Shown here one piece after another: positions 26,222-33,152 of a stretch of 64,000 nucleotides of DNA. Numbering within the stretch: the stretch's first letter is position 1; every line of letters starts with the position of its first letter. The stretch is from Erysipelotrichaceae bacterium. Its GTDB lineage: Bacteria > Bacillota_I > Bacilli_A > ML615J-28 > CAG-313. Below the pieces are notes generated by a model. It worked only from the letters and a program-made list of their open reading frames with translations, was not told where the DNA came from and searched no databases. The stretch spans positions 57,654 to 121,653 of the forward strand of contig SVBG01000009.1 of the NCBI GenBank assembly GCA_015059015.1, in the 5' to 3' direction. The position numbers and the translations under genes are program-made.

Positions 26222-27032
26222 TACGAGCTATTGCTTGATCCATTAAATTATTTCTAGTAGCTTCGTTAATTGTATTTAATACATTATTGATGTTAGTTTG
26301 AAGGCTAGAATTACCTTTTTTAACCGCGATTGCAACGCATACATCTTCTTCAGATACATTAAAACCTGATGTAAGACTTATATATGTTAAATCTGGGTTA
26401 GTTTCAATAACACCTTTTGCAACAGGCTCTTCTAAAATTGTTATATCAGCTCTTTTAGCTTTAATACTAGTAATAATAGTAGGTACATCAGCAAGAGGAG
26501 TTAAGTGATTTACTCCAATAAGTTGATCAATTAGACTATCATATAAGGTTTCAATTTGACCAACAACATTAGCACCTGCAAAATCGTTTAATGTTGTACC
26601 ATTTACATATTTAGAATTTTTTTCCATTACTAAAACATGTGTAGATCTATAATATGCTGAAGAAAAATCAACATTTGCACGTCTTTCTTCTGTGTCGCTC
26701 ATACCTGCAATAATTGCGTCAATTTGACCGGCTTGAAGTGCTGGGATTAAACCATCCCATTCAATTGCTTTAATAACTAGACGATAGTTTAATGCATCAG
26801 CAATTTTTTTAGCCATTTGTACATCATATCCTTCTGCGTAAAGGCTGGTTCCTTCAATAGGATAATTTGTATCAGATTTCATATTCTCTGTCCAGTTAAA
26901 TGGTGCATAAGCACATTCCATTCCAACTATAAATGTAGGACGATTGTCTACATCATTTTCTTTACAACTTGTAATAATTGAAAGTAATACTCCAATTACG
27001 ATGAATAATAATAATTTAGTAATTTTTCTCAT
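26211..27032 (-). CDS. Amino-acid ABC transporter substrate-binding lipoprotein, probably for lysine
   Basis: The 273-residue protein has a lipoprotein signal (LLFIVIGVLLSIITSC, Cys22) and a type II periplasmic-binding fold. Supporting blocks are GMECAYAPFNWTE, GYDVQMAKKIADAL, WDGLIPALQAGQIDAIIAGM and the SDTEERRANVDFS stretch typical of polar amino acid binding proteins. A good AAGGAGAAAA site precedes the start. It is the first gene downstream of the lysine riboswitch. Confidence 0.92.
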   Translation of the reverse strand: MRKITKLLLFIVIGVLLSIITSCKENDVDNRPTFIVGMECAYAPFNWTENMKSDTNYPIEGTSLYAEGYDVQMAKKIADALNYRLVIKAIEWDGLIPALQAGQIDAIIAGMSDTEERRANVDFSSAYYRSTHVLVMEKNSKYVNGTTLNDFAGANVVGQIETLYDSLIDQLIGVNHLTPLADVPTIITSIKAKRADITILEEPVAKGVIETNPDLTYISLTSGFNVSEEDVCVAIAVKKGNSSLQTNINNVLNTINEATRNNLMDQAIARNAE

Positions 27033-27060
27033 AAATTTTTTCTCCTTATATAGTGTTATA

Positions 27061-27090
27061 AAAACAAAAAAAGCGTTCTAGACGCTTTTT
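27061..27090 (-). terminator. Riboswitch-controlled intrinsic terminator
   Basis: AAAAAGCGT/ACGCTTTTT with a 5-base loop (27068-27090); on the minus strand it is followed by TTTGTTTT, between the aptamer and the first gene. Confidence 0.88.
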
Positions 27091-27280
27091 AAATACAATA
27101 TAAATACTTACTTTGTATTAGCGCCTCTACTTACGTAGGAGTGTTATAGATGTTTTCTATAACCCCATAAATTAAGTATGCCTACTTAATTTATTCGGCG
27201 ATGATTACCTTTCTCATTAGTTCATAGCATGCCTGCTCCCTAAGATACTCATTTGCATCGCAACCTCTAATCTATATAAA
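27061..27280 (-). promoter_or_regulatory. Lysine riboswitch (L box) with transcription attenuator
   Basis: Read on the minus strand, the leader begins AGAGGTTGCGATGCAAATGA, has AGTATCTTAGGGAGCAGGC, GAGAAAGGTAATCATCGCCG, a hairpin AATTAAGTAGGCATACTTAATT, GGGGTTATAG and closes with GTAGAGGCGCTAA. This matches the five-helix lysine aptamer (AGAGGTGC...AGTA...CGCCGAAG...GGGG) in order and spacing. A terminator hairpin follows (27061-27090). An alternative helix is visible: 27113-27125 (GGCGCTAATACAA on the minus strand) can pair with 27081-27098, which includes the terminator 5' arm. So lysine should favour termination and low lysine should allow expression of the importer. Confidence 0.88.
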
Positions 27281-27297
27281 CTTTTTTTGTTACTATT

Positions 27298-27303
27298 ATT
27301 ATA
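27298..27303 (-). promoter_or_regulatory. -10 element of the lysine importer leader
   Basis: TATAAT on the minus strand, about 20 bases upstream of the aptamer. The -35 region is A/T-rich and does not match well. Confidence 0.5.
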
Positions 27304-27451
27304 CTCTTTTTTTCTCAAAATAAAAATAAATATGCAATAAATTATAAATTATTTCATATAATGGGAGTAGATATAAAATTTATTTTTTTAACTTTCTCTT
27401 TGTCACACTCAAGATTAATTTAGAATATATTATAATAAGGAGGGATGAAGA

Positions 27452-27964
27452 GTGAATGATATTCGTGAAATTGTAACACGTGCAGTCTTAGCTAAAGGTA
27501 GAAAGAAATTTAAGTTAAAAGAAACAGTCTTAGTAAATAGTGATATAAGTAGTGTTCTTGGATGTTGGATTATTAATCATCAATTTTCTACTGAATTAAA
27601 TAATAAAGAAGTAGTAATTACAGGACAATTTGAAAACAATATTTGGTATTCAGCAGATAATAATTCTAGAACAGATGTTGCAAGATCAACTACTGAATAT
27701 AATGGAACTGTTAAAGTAAAAGAAGTATTAAATGATAATATTAGTGATCATTGCGACGTTGTTGCAAGAATTTTACAACAACCTACATGTACAAATGCAT
27801 TAATTACAAATGATGGAATTGAAATTGACATTACTTTTGAAGTACTAGTTGAAGTAATTGGTGAAACTAAGATGATGGTTAATGTTGTAAGTTGTAATCA
27901 TCAAGAAGATGACTTAGATATGCTAGAAAATGAAATTAACGAAGATTTCTTAGAAAGTAGGTAA
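27452..27964 (+). CDS. cotE: Outer spore coat morphogenetic protein CotE
   Basis: CotE organises the outer spore coat. The sequence follows Bacillus CotE closely: REIVTRAVLAKGRKKFK, then SSVLGCWIINHQ, the NIWYSADNNSRTDV stretch, VVARILQQPTCTNALI and LVEVIGETKMMVNV, ending in an acidic tail (EDDLDMLENEINEDF). Length 170 compares with about 181. It starts at GTG 27452 after AAGGAGGG. In Bacillus cotE lies just after miaB-ymcA; here the kinase-like gene and lysine importer lie between. Expression in the mother cell late in sporulation is expected, but I could not make out a clear sporulation-sigma promoter. Confidence 0.93.
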   Translation: MNDIREIVTRAVLAKGRKKFKLKETVLVNSDISSVLGCWIINHQFSTELNNKEVVITGQFENNIWYSADNNSRTDVARSTTEYNGTVKVKEVLNDNISDHCDVVARILQQPTCTNALITNDGIEIDITFEVLVEVIGETKMMVNVVSCNHQEDDLDMLENEINEDFLESR

Positions 27965-27970
27965 TAATTA

Positions 27971-28408
27971 ATGACATTTCATATTGTTAGAATGAATGAA
28001 AAAATTGAGAAGATTGCTCTTAATTATCAATTAGATATAGAAGAAATTAAATCACATAATAAGTATATCAAGGATTGGAATCATTTAATTCCTGGTACTA
28101 AACTTAGGCTTCCTGAAATATCTAATACATTAAATGAAGAACTTGATAATTATGAACCGTTTATTGAGGAATATTATCCAAAATTATCAAATAATTATTC
28201 TAATTATGATGAACAAAGTGATAATGTGGAAATGGTTAATGAAGTAATTAATGAGTCTAATATAATGGAAAAAAAAGATGTTAAACAAGTTGAACAAACG
28301 TTAGTTTTACCAAAGAGTAATACTTATTATCCATATCAAAACTATTATTTTGGATATCCGTATAATTCATATTATTATCAAACAAGAAATCGTAATAAAA
28401 GAAAATAG
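27971..28408 (+). CDS. LysM protein with Tyr-rich tail, likely spore coat/cortex-interface protein
   Basis: The 145-residue protein has one LysM domain (about residues 2-48; IVRMNEKIEKIALNYQLDIE, then LIPGTKLRLPE). An acidic middle follows, then a Tyr/Asn/Pro-rich end (YYPYQNYYFGYPYNSYYY) and a basic tip. It has no signal peptide, as for SafA and SpoVID, the mother-cell LysM proteins of Bacillus. It begins 6 bases after cotE, clearly in the same operon. A SafA/SpoVID-like role in tethering coat to spore surface is inferred from domain, location and composition. Confidence 0.75.
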   Translation: MTFHIVRMNEKIEKIALNYQLDIEEIKSHNKYIKDWNHLIPGTKLRLPEISNTLNEELDNYEPFIEEYYPKLSNNYSNYDEQSDNVEMVNEVINESNIMEKKDVKQVEQTLVLPKSNTYYPYQNYYFGYPYNSYYYQTRNRNKRK

Positions 28409-28430
28409 TGCTAGTTTTAGCACTTTTTTG
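28408..28430 (+). terminator. Terminator of the cotE operon
   Basis: GTGCTA/TAGCAC with a GTTT loop (28408-28423) followed by seven bases of T-rich tract. Confidence 0.85.
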
Positions 28431-28469
28431 TTTGTTTATTTTATAATATATTATAGTAAAGAGGTATGT

Positions 28470-29624
28470 ATGAATAAAGGATTATTTGTTATTTTAAATA
28501 TATTTAGTATAATACTAGAATATATTTTGGTTTATTTGTTTTTTAGATTTATATTAAAAAAAATATTTTTAATTAGTATTATTATGACACTATTTGTTTT
28601 TCTATTAATGGTTTTTATAGTTGTATTTGCTAATATAATGTTAAGAAAAACAAAAATAGAAGATAAGAGTAGACCGTGTGAAGAGGAAATATTAAAAATT
28701 ATTGATAAGTGTAGTGAAATGTATAATAAAAAATTTTATTTACATTATGTAACGGCGCCACAACCAAATCCAGCTTGGTGTATAAGTAATCATATTTATA
28801 TCAATAATCAATATAGATGTAGTAGTATTTATTTACCTGGTGTCGTAGCTCATGAACTAGGTCATGCAATTAGTGGTATTTCAAATTATACATTTATTCC
28901 TAGTTTGAAGATATCTACATTAATTTCACGTGTATTTTATTTAACTATAATTTCATTATTAAATGTTGATAAAAAAGTAACTAATATAATTGCTAATATA
29001 TTTTTTATACCATATTACATTGTAAATTTAAATAATTTAATTTTTACATATCATTTTTTGAAGAAAGATGAAATTACTGCAAACAGCATTGCGGTTAACC
29101 TTGGATATGGTGAGTATTTAAGATGTTATTATGCGGAAGTTTTAAAGTATGATGATAATAAGTTATTTAGAAAAGCAGATTTAATGCATCCTAGTATTAA
29201 AATGATGATTGACAAATTAAACTTTGAATTAGGAATTAAGAATGAGTTATTAGATATCTATTATATAAATAATATATTGATGTATGCTAATATTAAAACC
29301 AAAACATTTAATATCCCTAAGTTTATTACCGAAATTTATCCAAATTCAATAAATAGCTCTTGCTTAGTAAAAATAACATCAGATTATGTTGAAAAAATTC
29401 ATTATAATGCGTTTAAAAGTTGTAGTAATATTGAAGTGTTAAGTTTTAAAAACATAAAAGAATTTCCTGTTAGTGTAATTAATAATTTAAATAAATTAGA
29501 AGTAATTAAAATAAATGATTTAAATATTTTAAAAAATATTTATTTGAAATATAGTGATCGTTTATTTTCTAATAAACTTTATAATATTTTAGAAAAAAAT
29601 GGTATTATTAAAGAAGTTGAATAA
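28470..29624 (+). CDS. M48-like membrane zinc metalloprotease with C-terminal leucine-rich-like segment
   Basis: The 384-residue protein starts with two membrane segments (about residues 5-55). The zinc site VVAHELGHAI (H128, E129, H132) and the third ligand in KKDEITANSIA (E201) fit the M48/HtpX-type arrangement. More hydrophobic stretches lie at about 145-190. The last 100 residues (YPNSINSSCLVKITSDYV, then IHYNAFKSCSNIEVLSF and LNKLEVIKIND) look like two or three BspA-type leucine-rich repeats, unusual for this family. ATG 28470 follows AAAGAGGT; the frame is open upstream, but through the cotE-operon terminator. Confidence 0.75.
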   Translation: MNKGLFVILNIFSIILEYILVYLFFRFILKKIFLISIIMTLFVFLLMVFIVVFANIMLRKTKIEDKSRPCEEEILKIIDKCSEMYNKKFYLHYVTAPQPNPAWCISNHIYINNQYRCSSIYLPGVVAHELGHAISGISNYTFIPSLKISTLISRVFYLTIISLLNVDKKVTNIIANIFFIPYYIVNLNNLIFTYHFLKKDEITANSIAVNLGYGEYLRCYYAEVLKYDDNKLFRKADLMHPSIKMMIDKLNFELGIKNELLDIYYINNILMYANIKTKTFNIPKFITEIYPNSINSSCLVKITSDYVEKIHYNAFKSCSNIEVLSFKNIKEFPVSVINNLNKLEVIKINDLNILKNIYLKYSDRLFSNKLYNILEKNGIIKEVE

Positions 29625-29629
29625 AACTA

Positions 29630-29658
29630 TTTACAAATAAGTTAAAATAGTATATAAT
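29630..29658 (+). promoter_or_regulatory. Promoter of the His/Cys-repeat lipoprotein
   Basis: TTTACA (29630-29635), 17 bases, TATAAT (29653-29658). Confidence 0.7.
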
Positions 29659-29685
29659 TGTAATAAATAAAAAGGAGTAATTAAA

Positions 29686-30873
29686 ATGAAGAAAATATTA
29701 ATTATAATGTTAATAGTTTTATTATTTGGTGTTTCTTCTTGTAAAAATAGAGGAAATGATAATAATCATGAACATGAGTTTATTGATGGAAAGTGTGAAT
29801 GTGGAGAAACTGATCCAAATTATACAGAGCATATTCATACTTATGTAGATGGAAAGTGTTCTTGTGGTGAATTAGATCCAAATAACACATCTCATACTCA
29901 TACTTATGTAGATGGAAAGTGTGAATGTGGAGAAACTGATCCAAATTTTGGAAATAATACTAATGTTGAATATACATTTATTGATAAAGAAGAAATTAAA
30001 AAAGCGTTTGTTATTTATACTGCAAAAGTTAATTTGCAAAACGCTGATGGAAGTAGTAATTCATTTGTAATGTGTGAAAATAATAAGTATTTTTATTATA
30101 ATTTTAAAAATAGTGAAATATTAATTGATAAAGAAAATGAAGATATTTATACTATTGATAATGAATTAAAAGTTAAAACATTGGATCAACAATTAACATT
30201 TGATGAAGATGCTAATAAAAATGTATTAATTGATTTACTTGCAGGACATATTGATAATGTTGATGGAAAATATACTAAAGTTGAAAATCAACAAGTAGGT
30301 AGTTATGAATGTGATTTATATGAAAAATCAATTAAAATTGATGTTAAAAATTATGCTAAGTATCAATATTATGTTGATAAAATTACTGGATATTGTGTGA
30401 AAGCTCATCTTGAAACAGTGATTTCCGGAACAAAGTCTATTTCATCATGGGAATTTATTGAACTATCATTTGAAGAAAACTTAGTAAATAGTTTTATAAA
30501 TCCATTTTTATATTATGAAACTGAAATAGCTCCATTAGAATTTAATAAGTGGCCTGATATGGGACTTGCTGTGCTTTTACCTAAGTATCCAAGTGGAAAA
30601 TTTTCTTTTGCAATTGATTATGGTGATAGTGCTTTAATTAGCATTGAAGATACTAGATTAAATCATGTTAAAGATTATGCTAATGATTTACAAAATTATG
30701 GATTTGTAGAAGGTAAATCAGCTACAAATGAAGCTTCACAGTATGTTTTTATTACCTATAATAGCGATAATATAATGGTTAAAATTATTTTTTCTTCAAC
30801 AGTCGCTAATTTAACAATTCAAATTACTAAAAGTACTCCAGAAGAAATTAATAAGGAACTTAGTAAACTATAG
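29686..30873 (+). CDS. Lipoprotein with three His/Cys-rich repeats, function unknown
   Basis: A lipoprotein signal (LLFGVSSC, Cys19) leads into three exact-length 21-residue repeats (residues 28-90) of the form H.H.YVDGKCxCGExDPN. Each holds two or three His and a CxCG pair, so metal binding is possible. Residues about 95-395 form a single domain without a motif I recognise; blocks include YEFSTK-free beta-rich stretches such as FAIDYGDSALISIED. It has its own promoter and AAAGGAG site. The cca gene starts 2 bases after its stop and seems co-transcribed. Confidence 0.75.
   Translation: MKKILIIMLIVLLFGVSSCKNRGNDNNHEHEFIDGKCECGETDPNYTEHIHTYVDGKCSCGELDPNNTSHTHTYVDGKCECGETDPNFGNNTNVEYTFIDKEEIKKAFVIYTAKVNLQNADGSSNSFVMCENNKYFYYNFKNSEILIDKENEDIYTIDNELKVKTLDQQLTFDEDANKNVLIDLLAGHIDNVDGKYTKVENQQVGSYECDLYEKSIKIDVKNYAKYQYYVDKITGYCVKAHLETVISGTKSISSWEFIELSFEENLVNSFINPFLYYETEIAPLEFNKWPDMGLAVLLPKYPSGKFSFAIDYGDSALISIEDTRLNHVKDYANDLQNYGFVEGKSATNEASQYVFITYNSDNIMVKIIFSSTVANLTIQITKSTPEEINKELSKL
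29767..29955 (+). repeat. Three tandem 63-bp in-frame repeats
   Basis: Units at 29767-29829, 29830-29892 and 29893-29955 encode the His/Cys repeats. ATGGAAAGTG and neighbouring codons are shared between units; units 2 and 3 are the most alike. Confidence 0.85.
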
Positions 30874-30875
30874 TC

Positions 30876-32015
30876 ATGAAGTTAAATGATGATATAGAAA
30901 AATTGTTTAAAATATTTAAAGAAAATAATTTTAAATTATATATTATAGGTGGAGCTGTAAGAAACTATTTACTTAGTAGACCAATTGATGATTATGATTT
31001 TGCGACTTCTGCAACCCCAGATGAAATAATAAAAATATTAGTTGGTTACAAACTTGATACTTATCAAAGTAAACTTGGTTCAATTAAAGTTCATATTAAT
31101 AAAAGGATATATGAAATTACTACATTTAGAAAAGAATTAGGTGTAAAAGATATTAGGTATCCAGAAAAGACACTTTTTGTTAGTTGCATAGAAGAAGATG
31201 TTGTAAGACGTGATTTTACAGTAAATACACTTGCATACAATCCTGATTGTGGAATTGTTGATTGTTTAAATGGCATTAATGATTTGATGCTTAAACGAAT
31301 TAGATTTGTTAAAGATACTGTTGAAAGTATTAATGAAGATCCGATTAGATTAATTAGAGCATTAAGATTTAGTTTATTACTTGGTTTTAGTATAAGTGAA
31401 GAAGATTTAGAATTATTTAATAATTATGCTTATTTAGTAGAAAAACTTGGTAAAATTAAATATGATGAATTATTTAAATTATTTAAGATTATTGGTTGTA
31501 AAAAATTTATTTTAAAATATTTTAATATTTATAAACAAGTTTATAAAGAATTAGATAATGAAATGTTTAAAAATGTTTTAAACAGTGATATTGATGATGA
31601 TTTATTGAGATATATTGTTGCGGTAAACATTGATGATTATAGTTTATTAAGTTTTAATAAAATAGATAAAATAATAATTAAAGGTTTAAAATCTATTGAT
31701 GTTATTAATGATGATTTATATTACACGAAGCTTTTAATGATTGAATATAAAGAATTGTTGGATAAGATATTAGTTTTGATAAAATACTTAAATAATTATC
31801 CATCTAAGATTATAGATAATATTAAATTAATAAAAAGTGAAAATCACTGTTTAAATGTTAAAGACTTAAAGATTACGTATTTAGATTTAGAGATGTTAAA
31901 TATTCCTAAAAATGAATATGCTAAAGTTTTTAATTATTTATTTAATATAGTGTTAAAAGATAACTCATTAAATAATTATGAACAATTAATTGAGATAATA
32001 AAAAAAGGCTATTAA
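30876..32015 (+). CDS. cca: CCA tRNA nucleotidyltransferase / poly(A) polymerase family
   Basis: This enzyme adds or repairs the CCA end of tRNA. The class II nucleotidyltransferase head has IIGGAVRNYLL and DDYDFATSA (catalytic DxD), followed by DVVRRDFTVNTLAYNP and INEDPIRLIRALRFS. Length 379 is normal. The C-terminal body is helical and poorly conserved. The start has no strong ribosome site and lies 2 bases after the lipoprotein stop, suggesting coupling. Whether it adds the full CCA or only part cannot be judged from this reading. Confidence 0.9.
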   Translation: MKLNDDIEKLFKIFKENNFKLYIIGGAVRNYLLSRPIDDYDFATSATPDEIIKILVGYKLDTYQSKLGSIKVHINKRIYEITTFRKELGVKDIRYPEKTLFVSCIEEDVVRRDFTVNTLAYNPDCGIVDCLNGINDLMLKRIRFVKDTVESINEDPIRLIRALRFSLLLGFSISEEDLELFNNYAYLVEKLGKIKYDELFKLFKIIGCKKFILKYFNIYKQVYKELDNEMFKNVLNSDIDDDLLRYIVAVNIDDYSLLSFNKIDKIIIKGLKSIDVINDDLYYTKLLMIEYKELLDKILVLIKYLNNYPSKIIDNIKLIKSENHCLNVKDLKITYLDLEMLNIPKNEYAKVFNYLFNIVLKDNSLNNYEQLIEIIKKGY

Positions 32016-32050
32016 ATCCTATATAATAGGTAATTAATAGCCTTTTTATT
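32002..32050 (+). terminator. Terminator after cca
   Basis: AAAAAGGCTATTAA (32002-32015) pairs with TTAATAGCCTTTTT (32034-32047); an inner CCTAT/ATAGG hairpin is also present. It overlaps the last codons of cca. Confidence 0.88.
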
Positions 32051-32116
32051 TTAATTTTATAAGTATATAATGTTTTTTGTCACTTTTTGATATTTTAAAT
32101 TGTTTTATATGTGAGG

Positions 32117-32926
32117 TTAAACTTTTTTAAATGGGTTATATATTTTAGTAAATATAAAGAAAATAATATATGAAATTAATATAAAACCAATTGTATAAAG
32201 TAATAAAAATACAATGTATGGTACTAAAGGGTAAATAATGCTTAATAATGGTAATGTAGATGGGAAATAAGGACCTACATAAAACATATTAAATGTATCA
32301 CCAATCGATAGTTTTTGGAATATATTATACACTATAATATTAGCACTAAGAGCAATTGTTAATAGAATAATAAACATAATTATTCCTTTTGTATAGTATT
32401 TAAAATTAAATCTTTTTCGTTCATGTACTAAACAAAAAAGTCCTATTACAACTTGAGATCCATGGTGAATCATTGTTTGAATGTTAATTCCGATTGTTTC
32501 AATAAATACATCTCCTGGATAAACCATTACTGCCATTCCACCAAAAAACGTAAATGTTGCTGTATAAGCTATTGCTGCTTGATGTATTTTACCATCGTTA
32601 AACAAAAAGATAAGAGGTAAAATATAAAGGGGAGTTGAACATAATTGAAATGGAAAAGCATACCATTTATAATCCCATGTAATAATTTCGTTATCGTAGT
32701 TAAATGAAAATATTATTTGTTTGTAAATCTCTAATATAAATATAATTATCCAAGTGATCAAAATAATTTTTTTAAAAGTTGTTTTACTACAATCTTTAAA
32801 GTATTTACATAGTAAGAATGTAGTTACTGTAACAATTATTAAAAAGATAAGATGGAATACCCCGTAACTTGTTGGGGTGTTCATGTTAGAATCTAAAAAT
32901 AATAAAAATTTTTCTAATAAGTTCAT
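32117..32926 (-). CDS. YwaF-like (TIGR02206) integral membrane protein
   Basis: The 269-residue protein has about seven membrane segments. The stretch WYAFPFQLCSTPLYILPLIF is the conserved core helix of the YwaF/TIGR02206 family, whose function is unknown. It is transcribed divergently from the fusion gene at 33153, whose N-terminal half carries a similar block (WSWPIHLCNTALFIIPICLI), so the two look like back-to-back paralogues. It has its own promoter on the minus strand. The terminal residues KIYNPFKKV are basic and cytoplasmic. Confidence 0.78.
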   Translation of the reverse strand: MNLLEKFLLFLDSNMNTPTSYGVFHLIFLIIVTVTTFLLCKYFKDCSKTTFKKIILITWIIIFILEIYKQIIFSFNYDNEIITWDYKWYAFPFQLCSTPLYILPLIFLFNDGKIHQAAIAYTATFTFFGGMAVMVYPGDVFIETIGINIQTMIHHGSQVVIGLFCLVHERKRFNFKYYTKGIIMFIILLTIALSANIIVYNIFQKLSIGDTFNMFYVGPYFPSTLPLLSIIYPLVPYIVFLLLYTIGFILISYIIFFIFTKIYNPFKKV

Positions 32927-32951
32927 AGTATACTCCGTTTTTTACTTACCA

Positions 32952-32980
32952 ATTATACCATATTATCTTTAGTTATTCAA
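32952..32980 (-). promoter_or_regulatory. Promoter of the YwaF-like gene
   Basis: On the minus strand TTGAAT (32975-32980), 17 bases, TATAAT (32952-32957), with TGG before the -10. Confidence 0.65.
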
Positions 32981-33091
32981 TGAAGTTTAAGGTAGAGTGC
33001 ATATTTTAATTACTAGAATGCATAAGAGAAAATTTATTTTTTTTATGCAAAAATTTCCATGCTAAAAATAGTCTCTCTTTTCTTTAATCAC

Positions 33092-33120
33092 TTGAAAAAT
33101 ATACAAAAAAATAGTAAAAT
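33092..33120 (+). promoter_or_regulatory. Promoter of the YwaF-ABC operon
   Basis: TTGAAA (33092-33097), 17 bases, TAAAAT (33115-33120). Confidence 0.65.
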
Positions 33121-33152
33121 ATATGTAAGAAGATTTTATTTAGGTGAAAAAT

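Noticed and set aside
27400..27451. Sporulation-sigma promoter before cotE
   Set aside because: TTGTCA and several TATAAT-like boxes exist, but spacing does not fit and no SigE or SigK consensus is clear.
33019..33049. Inverted repeat TGCATAA/TTATGCA upstream of the fusion gene
   Set aside because: 7-bp arms in very AT-rich DNA; could be chance and it is upstream of the mapped promoter elements.
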